Of a stretch of 64,000 nucleotides of DNA, positions 37,583 to 47,042 are shown piece after piece. Every line of letters starts with the position of its first letter. The stretch's first letter is position 1. A program made the translations under genes and the position numbers. The stretch lies in contig NZ_JH651379.1 in NCBI RefSeq assembly GCF_000260115.1, positions 682,001 to 746,000 of the forward strand, read 5' to 3'. The DNA comes from Galbibacter orientalis DSM 19592 (GTDB lineage Bacteria; Bacteroidota; Bacteroidia; Flavobacteriales; Flavobacteriaceae). The notes beneath the pieces are model-generated. The model was not told the DNA's origin. It worked only from the letters and a program-made list of their open reading frames with translations, and ran no database searches.

Positions 37583-38779
37583 ATGAATTTTATAAAGAAA
37601 AATGTCCTTTTATTTTTAGGAGTTACTACACTATTTATTTCGTGTAAAGAAACTCCTCAAAAGGAAGAAGTAAGTAAAGTTGACCCGATAATTAATTCGG
37701 TAAAAGAACAATATGCGCCAGATAAAAGGGTTGCCATGTTTGATATTGAAACTATTAAATCCAATAATGGTTATGTGGTAAAAGGAAGTTCTAATTTACC
37801 AGATGCCGTAGCAGATTTAAAAGGGAAACTAAAAGCTGAAAACATCAATTTTGTAGATAGCATTGAGATTTTACCTTCAAAAAAATTAGAAGGAAAAACT
37901 CAAGGAATTATAGCAATTTCTGCAGCAAATTTGAGAGGTAATCCAAGGCATTCCGCAGAACTCGTAACGCAAGGAACTTTAGGAATGCCCGTAAATATTT
38001 TTAAGAAAGAAGGAAGCTGGTATTTAATCCAAACCCCAGATAAATACATTGCTTGGGTAGATTATGGAGGCGTAACACCTATGGATAAAGAAGAATTTAA
38101 TACATGGAAAGCTTCAGATAAAATTATTTTTACCGCTACCGCAGGGAGTTCTTATGCTGAAGCAAATGCCAACTCACAAGTAATTTCTGATCTCGTTGGT
38201 GGGAATATTTTAAGTTTACTAGACGAGAAAAATGATTTTTATGAAGTAAAATACCCTGACGGAAGGGTTGCTTATCTTAAAAAGAACGAAGCTAAACCTT
38301 ACAAAGAGTGGATTAACTCTTTAACTCACACCAAAGAAAGCTTAGTAGAAACCTCTAAAACCCTCATGGGCTTACCATATCTATGGGGAGGAACCTCTCC
38401 AAAAGGTGTGGACTGTAGCGGATTTACCAAAACTGTATATTTCTTAAACGGAATGGTGATTCCTAGAGATGCTTCCCAACAAATTAATGAAGGAATTTTA
38501 GTAGACGATACCAAAGATTTTAGTAAACTAATTCCTGGAGATTTACTTTTCTTTGGAAAAAAAGCAACAGGTTCTACCAAAGAGCGTGTTATTCATGTTG
38601 GTATGTGGATTGGCAACAACGAGTTTATTCATTCAGCAGGAAGCGTACATATTAGTAGTATGGATAAAAACGCAGATAATTATGATGAATACAACCTAAA
38701 CCGCTACTTACGTACTAAACGTATTTTAAATGAAGATTCTAAAGGGCTTATTTACTTGGATAAGAAAAATATTTTTTAA
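37583..38779 (+). CDS. C40 (NlpC/P60) family peptidase lipoprotein with SH3-like domains
   Basis: This 398-residue protein has a lipoprotein signal (FLGVTTLFISC, Cys21). Two bacterial SH3-like repeats follow (about 108-165 and 180-235), then an NlpC/P60 domain with Cys278 in VDCSGF, His338 in VIHVGMW and His350 in EFIHSAG as the catalytic set. It is expected to cut peptide stems of peptidoglycan in the periplasm. A small TAACCAA/TTGGTTA hairpin precedes it. Confidence 0.92.
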   Translation: MNFIKKNVLLFLGVTTLFISCKETPQKEEVSKVDPIINSVKEQYAPDKRVAMFDIETIKSNNGYVVKGSSNLPDAVADLKGKLKAENINFVDSIEILPSKKLEGKTQGIIAISAANLRGNPRHSAELVTQGTLGMPVNIFKKEGSWYLIQTPDKYIAWVDYGGVTPMDKEEFNTWKASDKIIFTATAGSSYAEANANSQVISDLVGGNILSLLDEKNDFYEVKYPDGRVAYLKKNEAKPYKEWINSLTHTKESLVETSKTLMGLPYLWGGTSPKGVDCSGFTKTVYFLNGMVIPRDASQQINEGILVDDTKDFSKLIPGDLLFFGKKATGSTKERVIHVGMWIGNNEFIHSAGSVHISSMDKNADNYDEYNLNRYLRTKRILNEDSKGLIYLDKKNIF

Positions 38780-38795
38780 TCCTTCCTAAAGAAAT

Positions 38796-38869
38796 CAAAC
38801 CCTTTATGAGAGATTGGAAAAATTAAACTTCCTCTATGGGGATTAAAATCCTGCTGAGCAGTTTTTTTT
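38796..38869 (+). repeat. degenerate copy D of the intergenic repeat plus terminator-like hairpin
   Basis: AAACCCTTTATGAGAGATT followed by AAAAATTAAACTTCCT resembles the 3' half of copy A and its flank. It is followed by CTGC-TGA-GCAG and a run of eight T (38862-38869), which may terminate the C40 peptidase transcript just ahead of the dus promoter. Confidence 0.4.
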
Positions 38870-38876
38870 AAATCCC

Positions 38877-38884
38877 TATCTTTG
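38877..38884 (+). promoter_or_regulatory. -7 promoter element for the dus gene
   Basis: TATCTTTG, an exact TAnnTTTG match, 53 bases upstream of the GTG start. Confidence 0.6.
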
Positions 38885-38937
38885 CAAAATCAATAAACGC
38901 AAGTTAGAAAACCTATACAGCATTAAAACATAGAACT

Positions 38938-39930
38938 GTGGCAAAAATTGGAACGATAGATGTTGGAGAATTTCCGCTTTTACTAGCGCCAATGGAAGAT
39001 GTTAGTGATCCTCCATTTCGTGCATTGTGTAAAGAGCAAGGAGCCGATGTAGTTTATACCGAATTTATCTCTTCGGAAGGTCTTATTCGAGATGCTGCAA
39101 AAAGTATGCAAAAACTCGATATCTACGAGAAGGAACGCCCTGTTGGAATCCAGATTTTTGGAGCAGAACTCGACTCTATGCTTCAAGCTATTGATATTGT
39201 AGAGAAATCAAATCCAGATATTATTGATATCAATTTTGGATGTCCTGTAAAAAAAGTGGTTAGTAAAAATGCTGGCGCTGGGATTTTAAAAGATATCCCT
39301 CTGATGGTAAAACTTACCGAAGAAATGGTAAAGCGCACCAATTTACCTATTACCGTAAAAACTCGTTTAGGTTGGGATGCCGATTCTATAAAAATTGTTG
39401 AAGTTGCTGAGCGACTCCAAGACGTTGGAATTAAAGCAATTTCTATTCATGGACGTACTCGTGTCCAAATGTACAAGGGAAATGCTAATTGGGCTCCTAT
39501 TGCTGAAGTAAAAAATAACCAACGGATGCACATTCCAGTTTTTGGAAATGGAGATGTTGACACTCCAGAAATGGCCGTTAAAATGCGAGACGAATACGGA
39601 TTAGACGGCGCAATGATTGGGAGAGCTAGTATTGGATACCCTTGGTTTTTTAAAGAAGTAAAACACTTTTTTAAAACTGGAGAACATTTAAATCCGCCTA
39701 CTATTGAGGAAAGAGTAAAAGCCGCTCGCCGACACCTTCAAATGTCGATAGATTGGAAAGGTGAAAAACTGGGTGTTTTTGAAACTAGAAGACATTATAC
39801 CAATTATTTTAAAGGGATTCCACACTTTAAAGAATACCGAATGAAAATGGTAACAAGCGATGAATCTGCAGATGTTTTCGCTGCTTTTGATGAAGTAGAG
39901 GAAAAGTTTTCTGATTTTCAGTTTGTGTAA
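38938..39930 (+). CDS. dusB: tRNA-dihydrouridine synthase (DusB type)
   Basis: This 330-residue flavoenzyme reduces uridines in the tRNA D-loop. It starts at a GTG (VAKIGTIDVGEFPLLLAPM). The FMN-barrel motifs are LLAPMEDVSDPPFRALC, DINFGCPVKKVV (catalytic Cys), SIHGRTR and GNGDV. The length is right for DusB. No in-frame ATG lies nearby and the upstream promoter box fits the GTG. The repeat array starts 28 bases after its stop. In other bacteria dusB is often next to fis; here it stands alone. Confidence 0.92.
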   Translation: MAKIGTIDVGEFPLLLAPMEDVSDPPFRALCKEQGADVVYTEFISSEGLIRDAAKSMQKLDIYEKERPVGIQIFGAELDSMLQAIDIVEKSNPDIIDINFGCPVKKVVSKNAGAGILKDIPLMVKLTEEMVKRTNLPITVKTRLGWDADSIKIVEVAERLQDVGIKAISIHGRTRVQMYKGNANWAPIAEVKNNQRMHIPVFGNGDVDTPEMAVKMRDEYGLDGAMIGRASIGYPWFFKEVKHFFKTGEHLNPPTIEERVKAARRHLQMSIDWKGEKLGVFETRRHYTNYFKGIPHFKEYRMKMVTSDESADVFAAFDEVEEKFSDFQFV

Positions 39931-39958
39931 AGTATGTTTTTAGATGTTTCATACCCCA

Positions 39959-41917
39959 CAGTCATACCGACCAAAGGGGGCTTCTCATTACCAAAAGCAT
40001 CCTTGAACAGTCATGTCGACCAAAGGGAGACATCTCACTACCAGAAACATCCTTGAACAGTCATGCTAACCAAAGGAGCCACTCACTACCAAAAGCATCC
40101 TTGAACAGTCATGCTGACCAAAGGGAGACATCCCATCCCAAAAATACTCTTGAATTAAAAAACAAGAATGCGATTTCTCCTTTCAGTCGAAAGGACTCGA
40201 TGATTTGATATATAAAAATTCTTTTCTAAAACTCCACAGTCATGCTAACCAAAAGGAGGCATCTCATTACCAAAAAGCATCCTTGAACAGTCATGTCGAC
40301 CAAGGGGGACTTCTCATTACCAAAAAGCATCCTTGAACAGTCATGTCGACCAAAGGGGACTTCTCATTACCAAAAGCATCCTCGAACAGTCATGTCGACC
40401 AAAGGGAGACATCTCATCCCCAGAAATACTTTTAAATTAAAAAACAAGAATGCGATTTCTCCTTTCAGTCGAAAGGACTCGATGATTTGATATATAAAAA
40501 TTCTTTTCTAAAACTCCACAGTCATACCCACCAAAGGAGCCACTCACTACCAGAAACATCCTTGAACAGTCATGCCCACCAAAAGGGGACTTCTCATTAC
40601 CAAAAAGCATCCTTGAACAGTCATGTCGACCAAAGGGGACTTCTCATTACCAAAAGCATCCTCGAACAGTCATGTCGACCAAAGGGAGACATCTCATCCC
40701 CAGAAATACTTTTAAATTAAAAAACAAGAATGCGATTTCTCCTTTCAGTCGAAAGGACTCGATGATATGATATATAAAAATTCTTTTCTAAAACTCCACG
40801 GTCATGCTAACCAAAGGAGCCATTCACTACCAGAAACATCCTTGAACAGTCATGCCGACCAAAGGGGGACTTCTCATTACCAAAAAGCATCCTTGAACAG
40901 TCATGTCGACCAAAGGGGACTTCTCATTACCAAAAGCATCCTCGAACAGTCATGTCGACCAAAGGGAGACATCTCATCCCCAGAAATACTTTTAAATTAA
41001 AAAACAAGAATAGCGATTTCTCCTTTCAGTCGAAAGGACTCGATGATTTGATATATAAAAATTCTTTTCTAAAACTCCACGGTCATGCTAACCAAAGGAG
41101 CCATTCACTACCAAAAGCATCCTTGAACAGTCATGTCGACCAAGGGGGACTTCTCATTACCAAAAAGCATCCTTGTACAGTCATGTCGACCAAAGGGAGA
41201 CATCTCATCCCAAAAAATACTCTTGAATTAAAAAACAAGAATGTGATTTCTCCTTTCAGTCGAAAGGACTCGATGATTTGATTTATAAAAATTCTTTTAT
41301 AAAACTCCACAGTCATGCCCACCAAAAGGAGGCATCTCACTACCAGAAACATCCTTGAACAGTCATGCCGACCAAGGGGGACTTCTCATTACCAAAAAGC
41401 ATCTTTGAACAGTCATGTCGACCAAAGGGAGACATCTCATCCCCAGAAATACTTTTAAATTAAAAAACAAGAATGCGATTTCTCCCTTTGGTCGAAAGGA
41501 CTCGATGATTTGATTTATAAAAATTCTTTTCTAAAACTCCACAGTCATGCCCACCAAAAGGAGGCATCTCACTACCAGAAACATCCTTGAACAGTCATGT
41601 CGACCAAAGGGAGACATCTCATCCCCAGAAATACTTTTAAATTAAAAAACAAGAATGTGATTTCTCCTTTCAGTCGAAAGGACTCGATGATATGATATAT
41701 AAAAATTCTTTTCTAAAACTCCACGGTCATGCTAACCAAAGGAGCCATTCACTACCAGAAACATCCTTGAACAGTCATGCCGACCAAAGGGGGACTTCTC
41801 ATTACCAAAAAGCATCCTTGAACAGTCATGTCGACCAAAGGGAGACATCCCATCCCAAAAATACTCTTGAATTAAAAAACAAGAATGCGATTTCTCCCTT
41901 TGATTGAAAGGACTTGT
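39959..41917. repeat. higher-order array of REP-like hairpin monomers (27 direct, 8 inverted)
   Basis: The array is built from monomers of 48-50 bases, core GTCATGTCGACCAAAGGGAG. Twenty-seven direct copies fall in blocks of 4,4,4,4,3,3,2,3. Each block ends with an AT-rich linker and one inverted copy, CGATTTCTCCTTTCAGTC..., starting at 40171, 40453, 40733, 41014, 41244, 41476, 41658 and 41888. Block periods are 282, 280, 281, 230, 232, 182 and 230, so blocks differ by whole monomers. Monomers fold as ATGTC/GACAT or, with paired changes, ATGCC/GGCAT. The inverted copy holds a 7-bp stem TCCTTTC/GAAAGGA. Short frames inside it are not coding. The array fills the gap between two convergent genes, ending 8 bases from the oxygenase stop. 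Confidence 0.9.
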
Positions 41918-41925
41918 TTACAAAA

Positions 41926-42570
41926 TCATCTTGTCTTCAACCAACCTGTTATACTATATCTTTCGGAAGCGAGTACAGTTTTTACCTCATGTTCTAATAA
42001 CTGACTTTCAAAAATTACAACTCGCCCAGGAAGTGGATATAAATTTTTTGGAACTTCCATTCCGTTCTCATCTTTATAAATAACAAGTTCTCCTCCATTT
42101 TCATTCTTCCAATTTTCATCATTTAAATAACAAACAAAAGAAAGCTTTCGGCGATCATCGTTCTGAAAAGTATCTAAATGTCGCTTATAAAAAGTACCTT
42201 CAGGATAGATTGCATAATGAAATTCTTTATGCAAAATCCCTAAAAAACAGGTTTTATTTAAATAATCAATCAGACTATTAATTTTATTAAAGAAAAGCTT
42301 TTCAGCAGAATTACTATTTTTTTCATCTATCCAAAGCACAAAATCCCCACGGATAGATTTTATTATTTGCTCTTCAAACTTATTTCCAATAGCTGCCTTT
42401 TTAAACTTGTCTTCTTCATATTTATCCAACAAAGAAGCCCTAAGTAAAAAAACTTCCTCAGCAGAAAAGAAATTATCTACAACGCTATACTGTTGTTCCA
42501 AAAGATCCTCAATAATTGATTCATATAGTGGGTTTTCAATAAACTCCAACTGATCGAACAACTCATCCAT
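41926..42570 (-). CDS. 2OG-Fe(II) oxygenase (prolyl 4-hydroxylase-like)
   Basis: This 214-residue cytoplasmic protein has the Fe(II) ligands His131, Asp133 (HLD) and His194 (EHEV), and the 2-oxoglutarate-binding Arg204 (ERYSITGW). The strand pattern LSFVCYLND ... GGELVIY ... PGRVVIFES is that of P4H-type double-stranded beta-helix enzymes. The substrate is unknown. It has its own promoter and lies 97 bases beyond the last PUL gene, so it is probably not part of the PUL. Confidence 0.9.
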   Translation of the reverse strand: MDELFDQLEFIENPLYESIIEDLLEQQYSVVDNFFSAEEVFLLRASLLDKYEEDKFKKAAIGNKFEEQIIKSIRGDFVLWIDEKNSNSAEKLFFNKINSLIDYLNKTCFLGILHKEFHYAIYPEGTFYKRHLDTFQNDDRRKLSFVCYLNDENWKNENGGELVIYKDENGMEVPKNLYPLPGRVVIFESQLLEHEVKTVLASERYSITGWLKTR

Positions 42571-42594
42571 TATGCGCTATTTAAAAAAAGTGCG

Positions 42595-42602
42595 CAAATA
42601 TA
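42595..42602 (-). promoter_or_regulatory. -7 promoter element for the 2OG-Fe(II) oxygenase gene
   Basis: On the minus strand TATATTTG, an exact TAnnTTTG match, 25 bases upstream of the ATG. It supports independent transcription from the PUL. Confidence 0.6.
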
Positions 42603-42667
42603 GACTTTAATTCAATTGGTATTAATTAATTTTTTAATGTAAAAAAACCACTTTAAATCCTCGCTTT

Positions 42668-44341
42668 TTACTTCAAAGTTTTCTTTAGAAAATCCAATGT
42701 GTATTTTAAAGTTGGCTGAAACCATGGATTCATCAACCAAAAAGAATGTGGTGAATCTGGTAATGTATGCACTTCAGCATAAATATTATATTCATCTAAC
42801 TTTAAAATCATATCGTCTCGCCCTGCATGAAATCTAGGCTGGGCACTATTAACAAACAAAATAGGCGGGGTATCTTCTCCTGCATATTCCAACGGAGATG
42901 CCGACTTCCAATTTGTCGGGTTTTCATTTCTTAAACCCCCCAACCATTTTCCTGCTATTTCACTTTCTTCAGCTTCAGGATGAATAAAAGAAGTAATCCC
43001 ATCAATATTAACAATCGCCTGAACCTTATCTGAGACTGAACTTGAAGTTTTAAAAGATGGATTATTTGGAGTAACTCCTACCAAAGTTGCTAGTTGCGCG
43101 CCTGCAGAAGCTCCTAAAACAGCTATTTTATCAGTATCTATTTTTAAATTATCTCCATGAGTTCGCATCCATTTCAATGCATCCTTTATGTCTAAAACAG
43201 CTTGCGGATATGGCGCCACCGTACTCAATGTATAATTAATTGACACCGATACATAGCCATTTTCAGCTAACTTTTGAGCCATTATTTTTTGATTTTCTTT
43301 ACTCCCAGAAATCCATCCACCGCCATGAATTAATAAAACCGCAGGATAATTTTCTTTCTTTTTATTCGGAATAAAAACATCGGCAGTCAAATCTTTCTCC
43401 TTCGTAGTTTTATAAATTACATTTTCAATACTTATAATTTCTGAAGATTTATCTTCAGAAATAGGACTAATCTCTGGATAATGTTTTTTTAGTTTCTCAT
43501 ACGTAGTTTCAATAGTATATGGCTTCGGTTTTATAGTGTTTGAAGAAATTCTTTTTAAATCGTTAAAAACCAATTGCGCTATTGCTTCTGCACCTTTAGG
43601 CTGAAAGTGAGTGTTATCATTTTGGCCTTCAGGATATGCTTTATATTTTCCTGCAGGTAAATTCATAAAGTAGTTTTTAGTTACAAAATCTTTTCCTTTA
43701 GAAGTAAAATACGCTTGCGATAGTCTATTTAAATCGATTAAATTCACATCCATTTCTTCAGCAACTTCTTTTGGGGCTATATCATAATCTCCATGAACAT
43801 CTTTTAAAACACCATTTTCCCAAGGATAATTTCGAGCCACAGGAGTTAAAATAATTGGCAAACCTCCCTTTTCTCTAGTTTGAGATACATATAAGCGTAA
43901 AAACTCTTTATAACCCTCAATATCTACATAACGTTCTGGCTTATTCTCAGCTGCATCATTATGTCCAAATTGCATAATAACGATATCATTTGGTTGTAAA
44001 TTTTCAAAAACCGATCTCCAACGTCCTTCCTGAAAAAAAGTTCGTGTACTTCTTCCTCCACGAGCACGATCGTCTACAATTACCTGACCTCCAAAAATGA
44101 GATTTTTTATTTGAGACAAGCTATCATCCACAAAAAACTGTTGGAATACTTGCCCCCAACCCGTTACTGGATACCGGGTTTCCATATAGTCTTTATCTGG
44201 ATCATAATCTCCAGTATAATCGGCCATCGTAGAATCGCCTATTAAATAAATTGTAGTCGGTTTCTCTTGAGCTTGTAATATAAAACAGTTAGCAATTATA
44301 GTAAACAATAGCAAATACAATGGCTTGTATCTTCTTAACAT
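42668..44341 (-). CDS. two-domain carbohydrate esterase: CE12-like SGNH + alpha/beta hydrolase
   Basis: This 557-residue secreted protein has a signal peptide (LYLLLFTIIANCFILQAQ). Residues 28-265 are an SGNH hydrolase of the rhamnogalacturonan acetylesterase type: GDSTM with Ser37, QFGHND, and Asp242/His245 in DNTHFQPKG. Residues 300-557 are a second esterase: oxyanion loop LIHGGGW, nucleophile Ser412 in GASAG, His in PHSFW. Both halves keep their catalytic residues, so it may remove two ester types (for example acetyl groups at different positions) from pectin. It follows the GH3 gene by 11 bases and is the last PUL gene in the window. Confidence 0.88.
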   Translation of the reverse strand: MLRRYKPLYLLLFTIIANCFILQAQEKPTTIYLIGDSTMADYTGDYDPDKDYMETRYPVTGWGQVFQQFFVDDSLSQIKNLIFGGQVIVDDRARGGRSTRTFFQEGRWRSVFENLQPNDIVIMQFGHNDAAENKPERYVDIEGYKEFLRLYVSQTREKGGLPIILTPVARNYPWENGVLKDVHGDYDIAPKEVAEEMDVNLIDLNRLSQAYFTSKGKDFVTKNYFMNLPAGKYKAYPEGQNDNTHFQPKGAEAIAQLVFNDLKRISSNTIKPKPYTIETTYEKLKKHYPEISPISEDKSSEIISIENVIYKTTKEKDLTADVFIPNKKKENYPAVLLIHGGGWISGSKENQKIMAQKLAENGYVSVSINYTLSTVAPYPQAVLDIKDALKWMRTHGDNLKIDTDKIAVLGASAGAQLATLVGVTPNNPSFKTSSSVSDKVQAIVNIDGITSFIHPEAEESEIAGKWLGGLRNENPTNWKSASPLEYAGEDTPPILFVNSAQPRFHAGRDDMILKLDEYNIYAEVHTLPDSPHSFWLMNPWFQPTLKYTLDFLKKTLK

Positions 44342-44352
44342 AATGGTTTTAT

Positions 44353-46989
44353 TTAAAATTCTAATTCGGTAGTTTTTCCTTTTATTTCAACCCTTCCGAT
44401 TACTGTGTTTGTAGAATTAATATGTTTATTTTCTGTGAAATTTGGTTGTGAACCTCCTACAGAAATAGAGAACCAACCAGGCTCAATTACAAATTTATCA
44501 TCCTTATTTATCATTGCTAACTCCCTAGGCTGAATAGTAAATTCTACCTTCTGCCTAGCACCTTTTTTTAGATGAATTCTTTTAAACCCAACCAATTCAC
44601 AAATAGGCCTAGGAGTAGAGCCTTCTTCATCTCTTACATACAATTGAACAACCTCATCGCCATCAAAATCTCCCTCATTAGCAACTTGAACGGAAACTTT
44701 TATAGGCTCGTTTATTTTTATTTCTAAAGGAATTTCTAGATTTGAATATTTAAATTTTGTATAACTTAATCCATACCCAAAAGGATAAAGCGGTTCTTTT
44801 TTAAAATATTTATACGTCCGCCCATCCATATTATAATCTTCAAAAGGTGGCAAATCGTCAACCGATTTATAATAAGTTACAGGAAGTCTTCCCGCAGGGT
44901 TATAATCGCCAAACAATACATTTGCAATAGCATTTCCACCTTCTTGCCCTGGGTAGCCAGCTGAAATTATAGCAGGAATATTCTCTGAAGCCCAATTAAT
45001 AGATAATGCGCTTCCATTAAGTAATACAAGTACTACTGGTTTTCCTGTAGCAACTACTTCCTTCATTAACTCAACCTGCTTTTTAGGAAGATTTAAGCTA
45101 GTACGATCGCCATCGGCAAATCCTTCTACTTCTACCTTCATTTCTTCTCCCTCTAACCGTTCATTTAACCCTAAAGCCAATACTACTACATCCGATTTAT
45201 TAGCTGCTAATACTGCTTTTTCAAGTTGGTTTTCTGTAGGAATACTCCACATCATTTTTGCAGTAGCATCTCCATAATAATTGTTATATCTTATTTCAAT
45301 TTTATACTTTTCACCTTCCTCTAAATACATATTTTTTGGGTTTATAACCGCATGATGCTCATGCGTGCCTCCTCCTTTTATAGTATCGGAAATTGTAAAC
45401 GCCATAAATGGCTTTCCCCAATCGCTAAAATAATACGTCCCCGATTTAGGAGGTGTTATGTAGCCCGACCAACGCACGCTATAATTTCCTATTTTTAAAC
45501 GTGAGTCTGGCGTATCAATATCCCATTGAAAATTTACAGCTTGATCTACCCTAGTAAAAAGAGGTGCTCCTTTCCATTCTGTACTATTGTAATATGCTGA
45601 TGTAAGACCTTGCTTTCCGTCTTCTGTAGAAAAATATGCTGATGGAATTACTTCCATAGTTGGGATTCCTTTTGCTAATGGCGCTCCTTCCTCAAAATGT
45701 ACATTTACTTGTGCTCCCACTTTATTTTTTATTCCTTCTAAAACGGTAACAGGATTTTTTGGCATTCCATTATAATTCCCCCAAAGCGATTGTATATTAT
45801 CGGCATTTGGACCAATAACAGCTATATTTTTTAGATTTTTAGACAATGGTAAAATAGCATTCTCATTTTTTAATAAGACAATACTTTTTTGAGCCGCTTT
45901 AAGTGCTAACACCTTATGTTTTGGATTATTATTTACTGAAAAAGGAATCTTTGCATAAGGTACTTTTTCATCTGAATCAAACATTCCAAGTTTAAAACGT
46001 GCACGCATCAATCGGTGAAGCGCAACATCTAAATCTGCTTCTGTAATAAGTCCATCTTGAAGAGCATCTGTAAGTTTTTCATAGGAATTTCCACAGTTTA
46101 AATCGCATCCTTCTTTAACCGCCATTGCAGAAGCTTCGGCAGCATCTTTAGCTACATGATGTGTTTTCCACATATCTGCAATTGCTCCACAATCTGAAAC
46201 TACATAGCCATTAAAGCCCCATTTATCTCTTAAAATAGAATATAACGAATTACTTGCGCTGGCCGCTTCTCCATAAATTCTATTATAAGCCGTCATAATA
46301 GAATACACATTCCCATCTTTTACTAAAGTTCGGAAAGCTGGTAAATACGTTTCCCACAAATCTCGTTGAGAAGGAGCTACATCAAACTCATGTCTTAGAG
46401 GCTCTGGTCCCGAATGCACAGCAAAGTGTTTTGCGGTAGCCACCACTTTTAAATACTTAGCATTGTTTCCTTGTAATCCTTTTACATATTCTGTTCCTAA
46501 AACTCCTGTTAAATATGGATCTTCTCCATAAGTTTCATGACCACGACCCCAGCGAGGGTCTCTAAAAATATTGATGTTAGGCGACCAAAAAGTTAGTCCT
46601 TGGTAAATATCATGTTGTCCTCTCCGGAGATACTCATGGTGTTTTGCTCTCGCTTCATCTGAAATTACATTTGCAACCTCAGCAACCAATTCATCATCCC
46701 AAGAGGCTGCAATAGTGATAGATTGAGGAAATACTGTTGCATATCCTGCTCGAGCTACGCCGTGTAAAGACTCATTCCACCAGTTGTATGCTGGAATTCC
46801 TAATCTTTCAATTGCTGGAGATTGATACAGTAATTGCGCTATTTTTTCGTCTACTGTTAATCTATTTATTAAATCGTTTACACGCTCATCTTCAGGTAAT
46901 TCGGTATTTTGAAATGGATATTTTTCTGATTGCGAAAAACAAAAATTAAAACTTAAAAAAAGAAATAGAATCGTAGTTAATTGCTTCAT
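44353..46989 (-). CDS. glycoside hydrolase family 3 (beta-xylosidase/glucosidase type) with PA14 domain
   Basis: This 878-residue secreted enzyme has a signal peptide (MKQLTTILFLFLSFNFCFS). The GH3 N-terminal barrel carries the nucleophile Asp266 in VVSDCGAI, and KHFAVHSGPE matches the substrate-binding region. The SDCGAI form is usual in GH3 beta-xylosidases. A PA14 domain (about 455-595, GYITPPKSGTYYF) is inserted in the second GH3 domain. A fibronectin-like C-terminal domain ends it. It likely trims xylose or glucose side chains in the periplasm. It lies between GH28 and the double esterase. Confidence 0.92.
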   Translation of the reverse strand: MKQLTTILFLFLSFNFCFSQSEKYPFQNTELPEDERVNDLINRLTVDEKIAQLLYQSPAIERLGIPAYNWWNESLHGVARAGYATVFPQSITIAASWDDELVAEVANVISDEARAKHHEYLRRGQHDIYQGLTFWSPNINIFRDPRWGRGHETYGEDPYLTGVLGTEYVKGLQGNNAKYLKVVATAKHFAVHSGPEPLRHEFDVAPSQRDLWETYLPAFRTLVKDGNVYSIMTAYNRIYGEAASASNSLYSILRDKWGFNGYVVSDCGAIADMWKTHHVAKDAAEASAMAVKEGCDLNCGNSYEKLTDALQDGLITEADLDVALHRLMRARFKLGMFDSDEKVPYAKIPFSVNNNPKHKVLALKAAQKSIVLLKNENAILPLSKNLKNIAVIGPNADNIQSLWGNYNGMPKNPVTVLEGIKNKVGAQVNVHFEEGAPLAKGIPTMEVIPSAYFSTEDGKQGLTSAYYNSTEWKGAPLFTRVDQAVNFQWDIDTPDSRLKIGNYSVRWSGYITPPKSGTYYFSDWGKPFMAFTISDTIKGGGTHEHHAVINPKNMYLEEGEKYKIEIRYNNYYGDATAKMMWSIPTENQLEKAVLAANKSDVVVLALGLNERLEGEEMKVEVEGFADGDRTSLNLPKKQVELMKEVVATGKPVVLVLLNGSALSINWASENIPAIISAGYPGQEGGNAIANVLFGDYNPAGRLPVTYYKSVDDLPPFEDYNMDGRTYKYFKKEPLYPFGYGLSYTKFKYSNLEIPLEIKINEPIKVSVQVANEGDFDGDEVVQLYVRDEEGSTPRPICELVGFKRIHLKKGARQKVEFTIQPRELAMINKDDKFVIEPGWFSISVGGSQPNFTENKHINSTNTVIGRVEIKGKTTELEF

Positions 46990-47042
46990 AGTTGGTTGGT
47001 TTTACTCGATAATTGAGACATAAATATCTCCGAGTTAATTTA

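Noticed and set aside
40293-41907. Several 65-109-residue reading frames inside the repeat array with repeating peptide patterns such as SHSLPETSLNSHA
   Set aside because: The monomers are 48-50 bases, so the frame is not kept from copy to copy. The frames lie in repeats with hairpin constraint, have no start context, and are broken in other blocks.
39959-41917. CRISPR array
   Set aside because: The repeats follow each other without unique spacers, include inverted copies, and no cas gene is present.
41926-42570. 2OG-Fe(II) oxygenase as a member of the pectin PUL
   Set aside because: It has its own -7 promoter box after a 97-base spacer and no carbohydrate-related feature.
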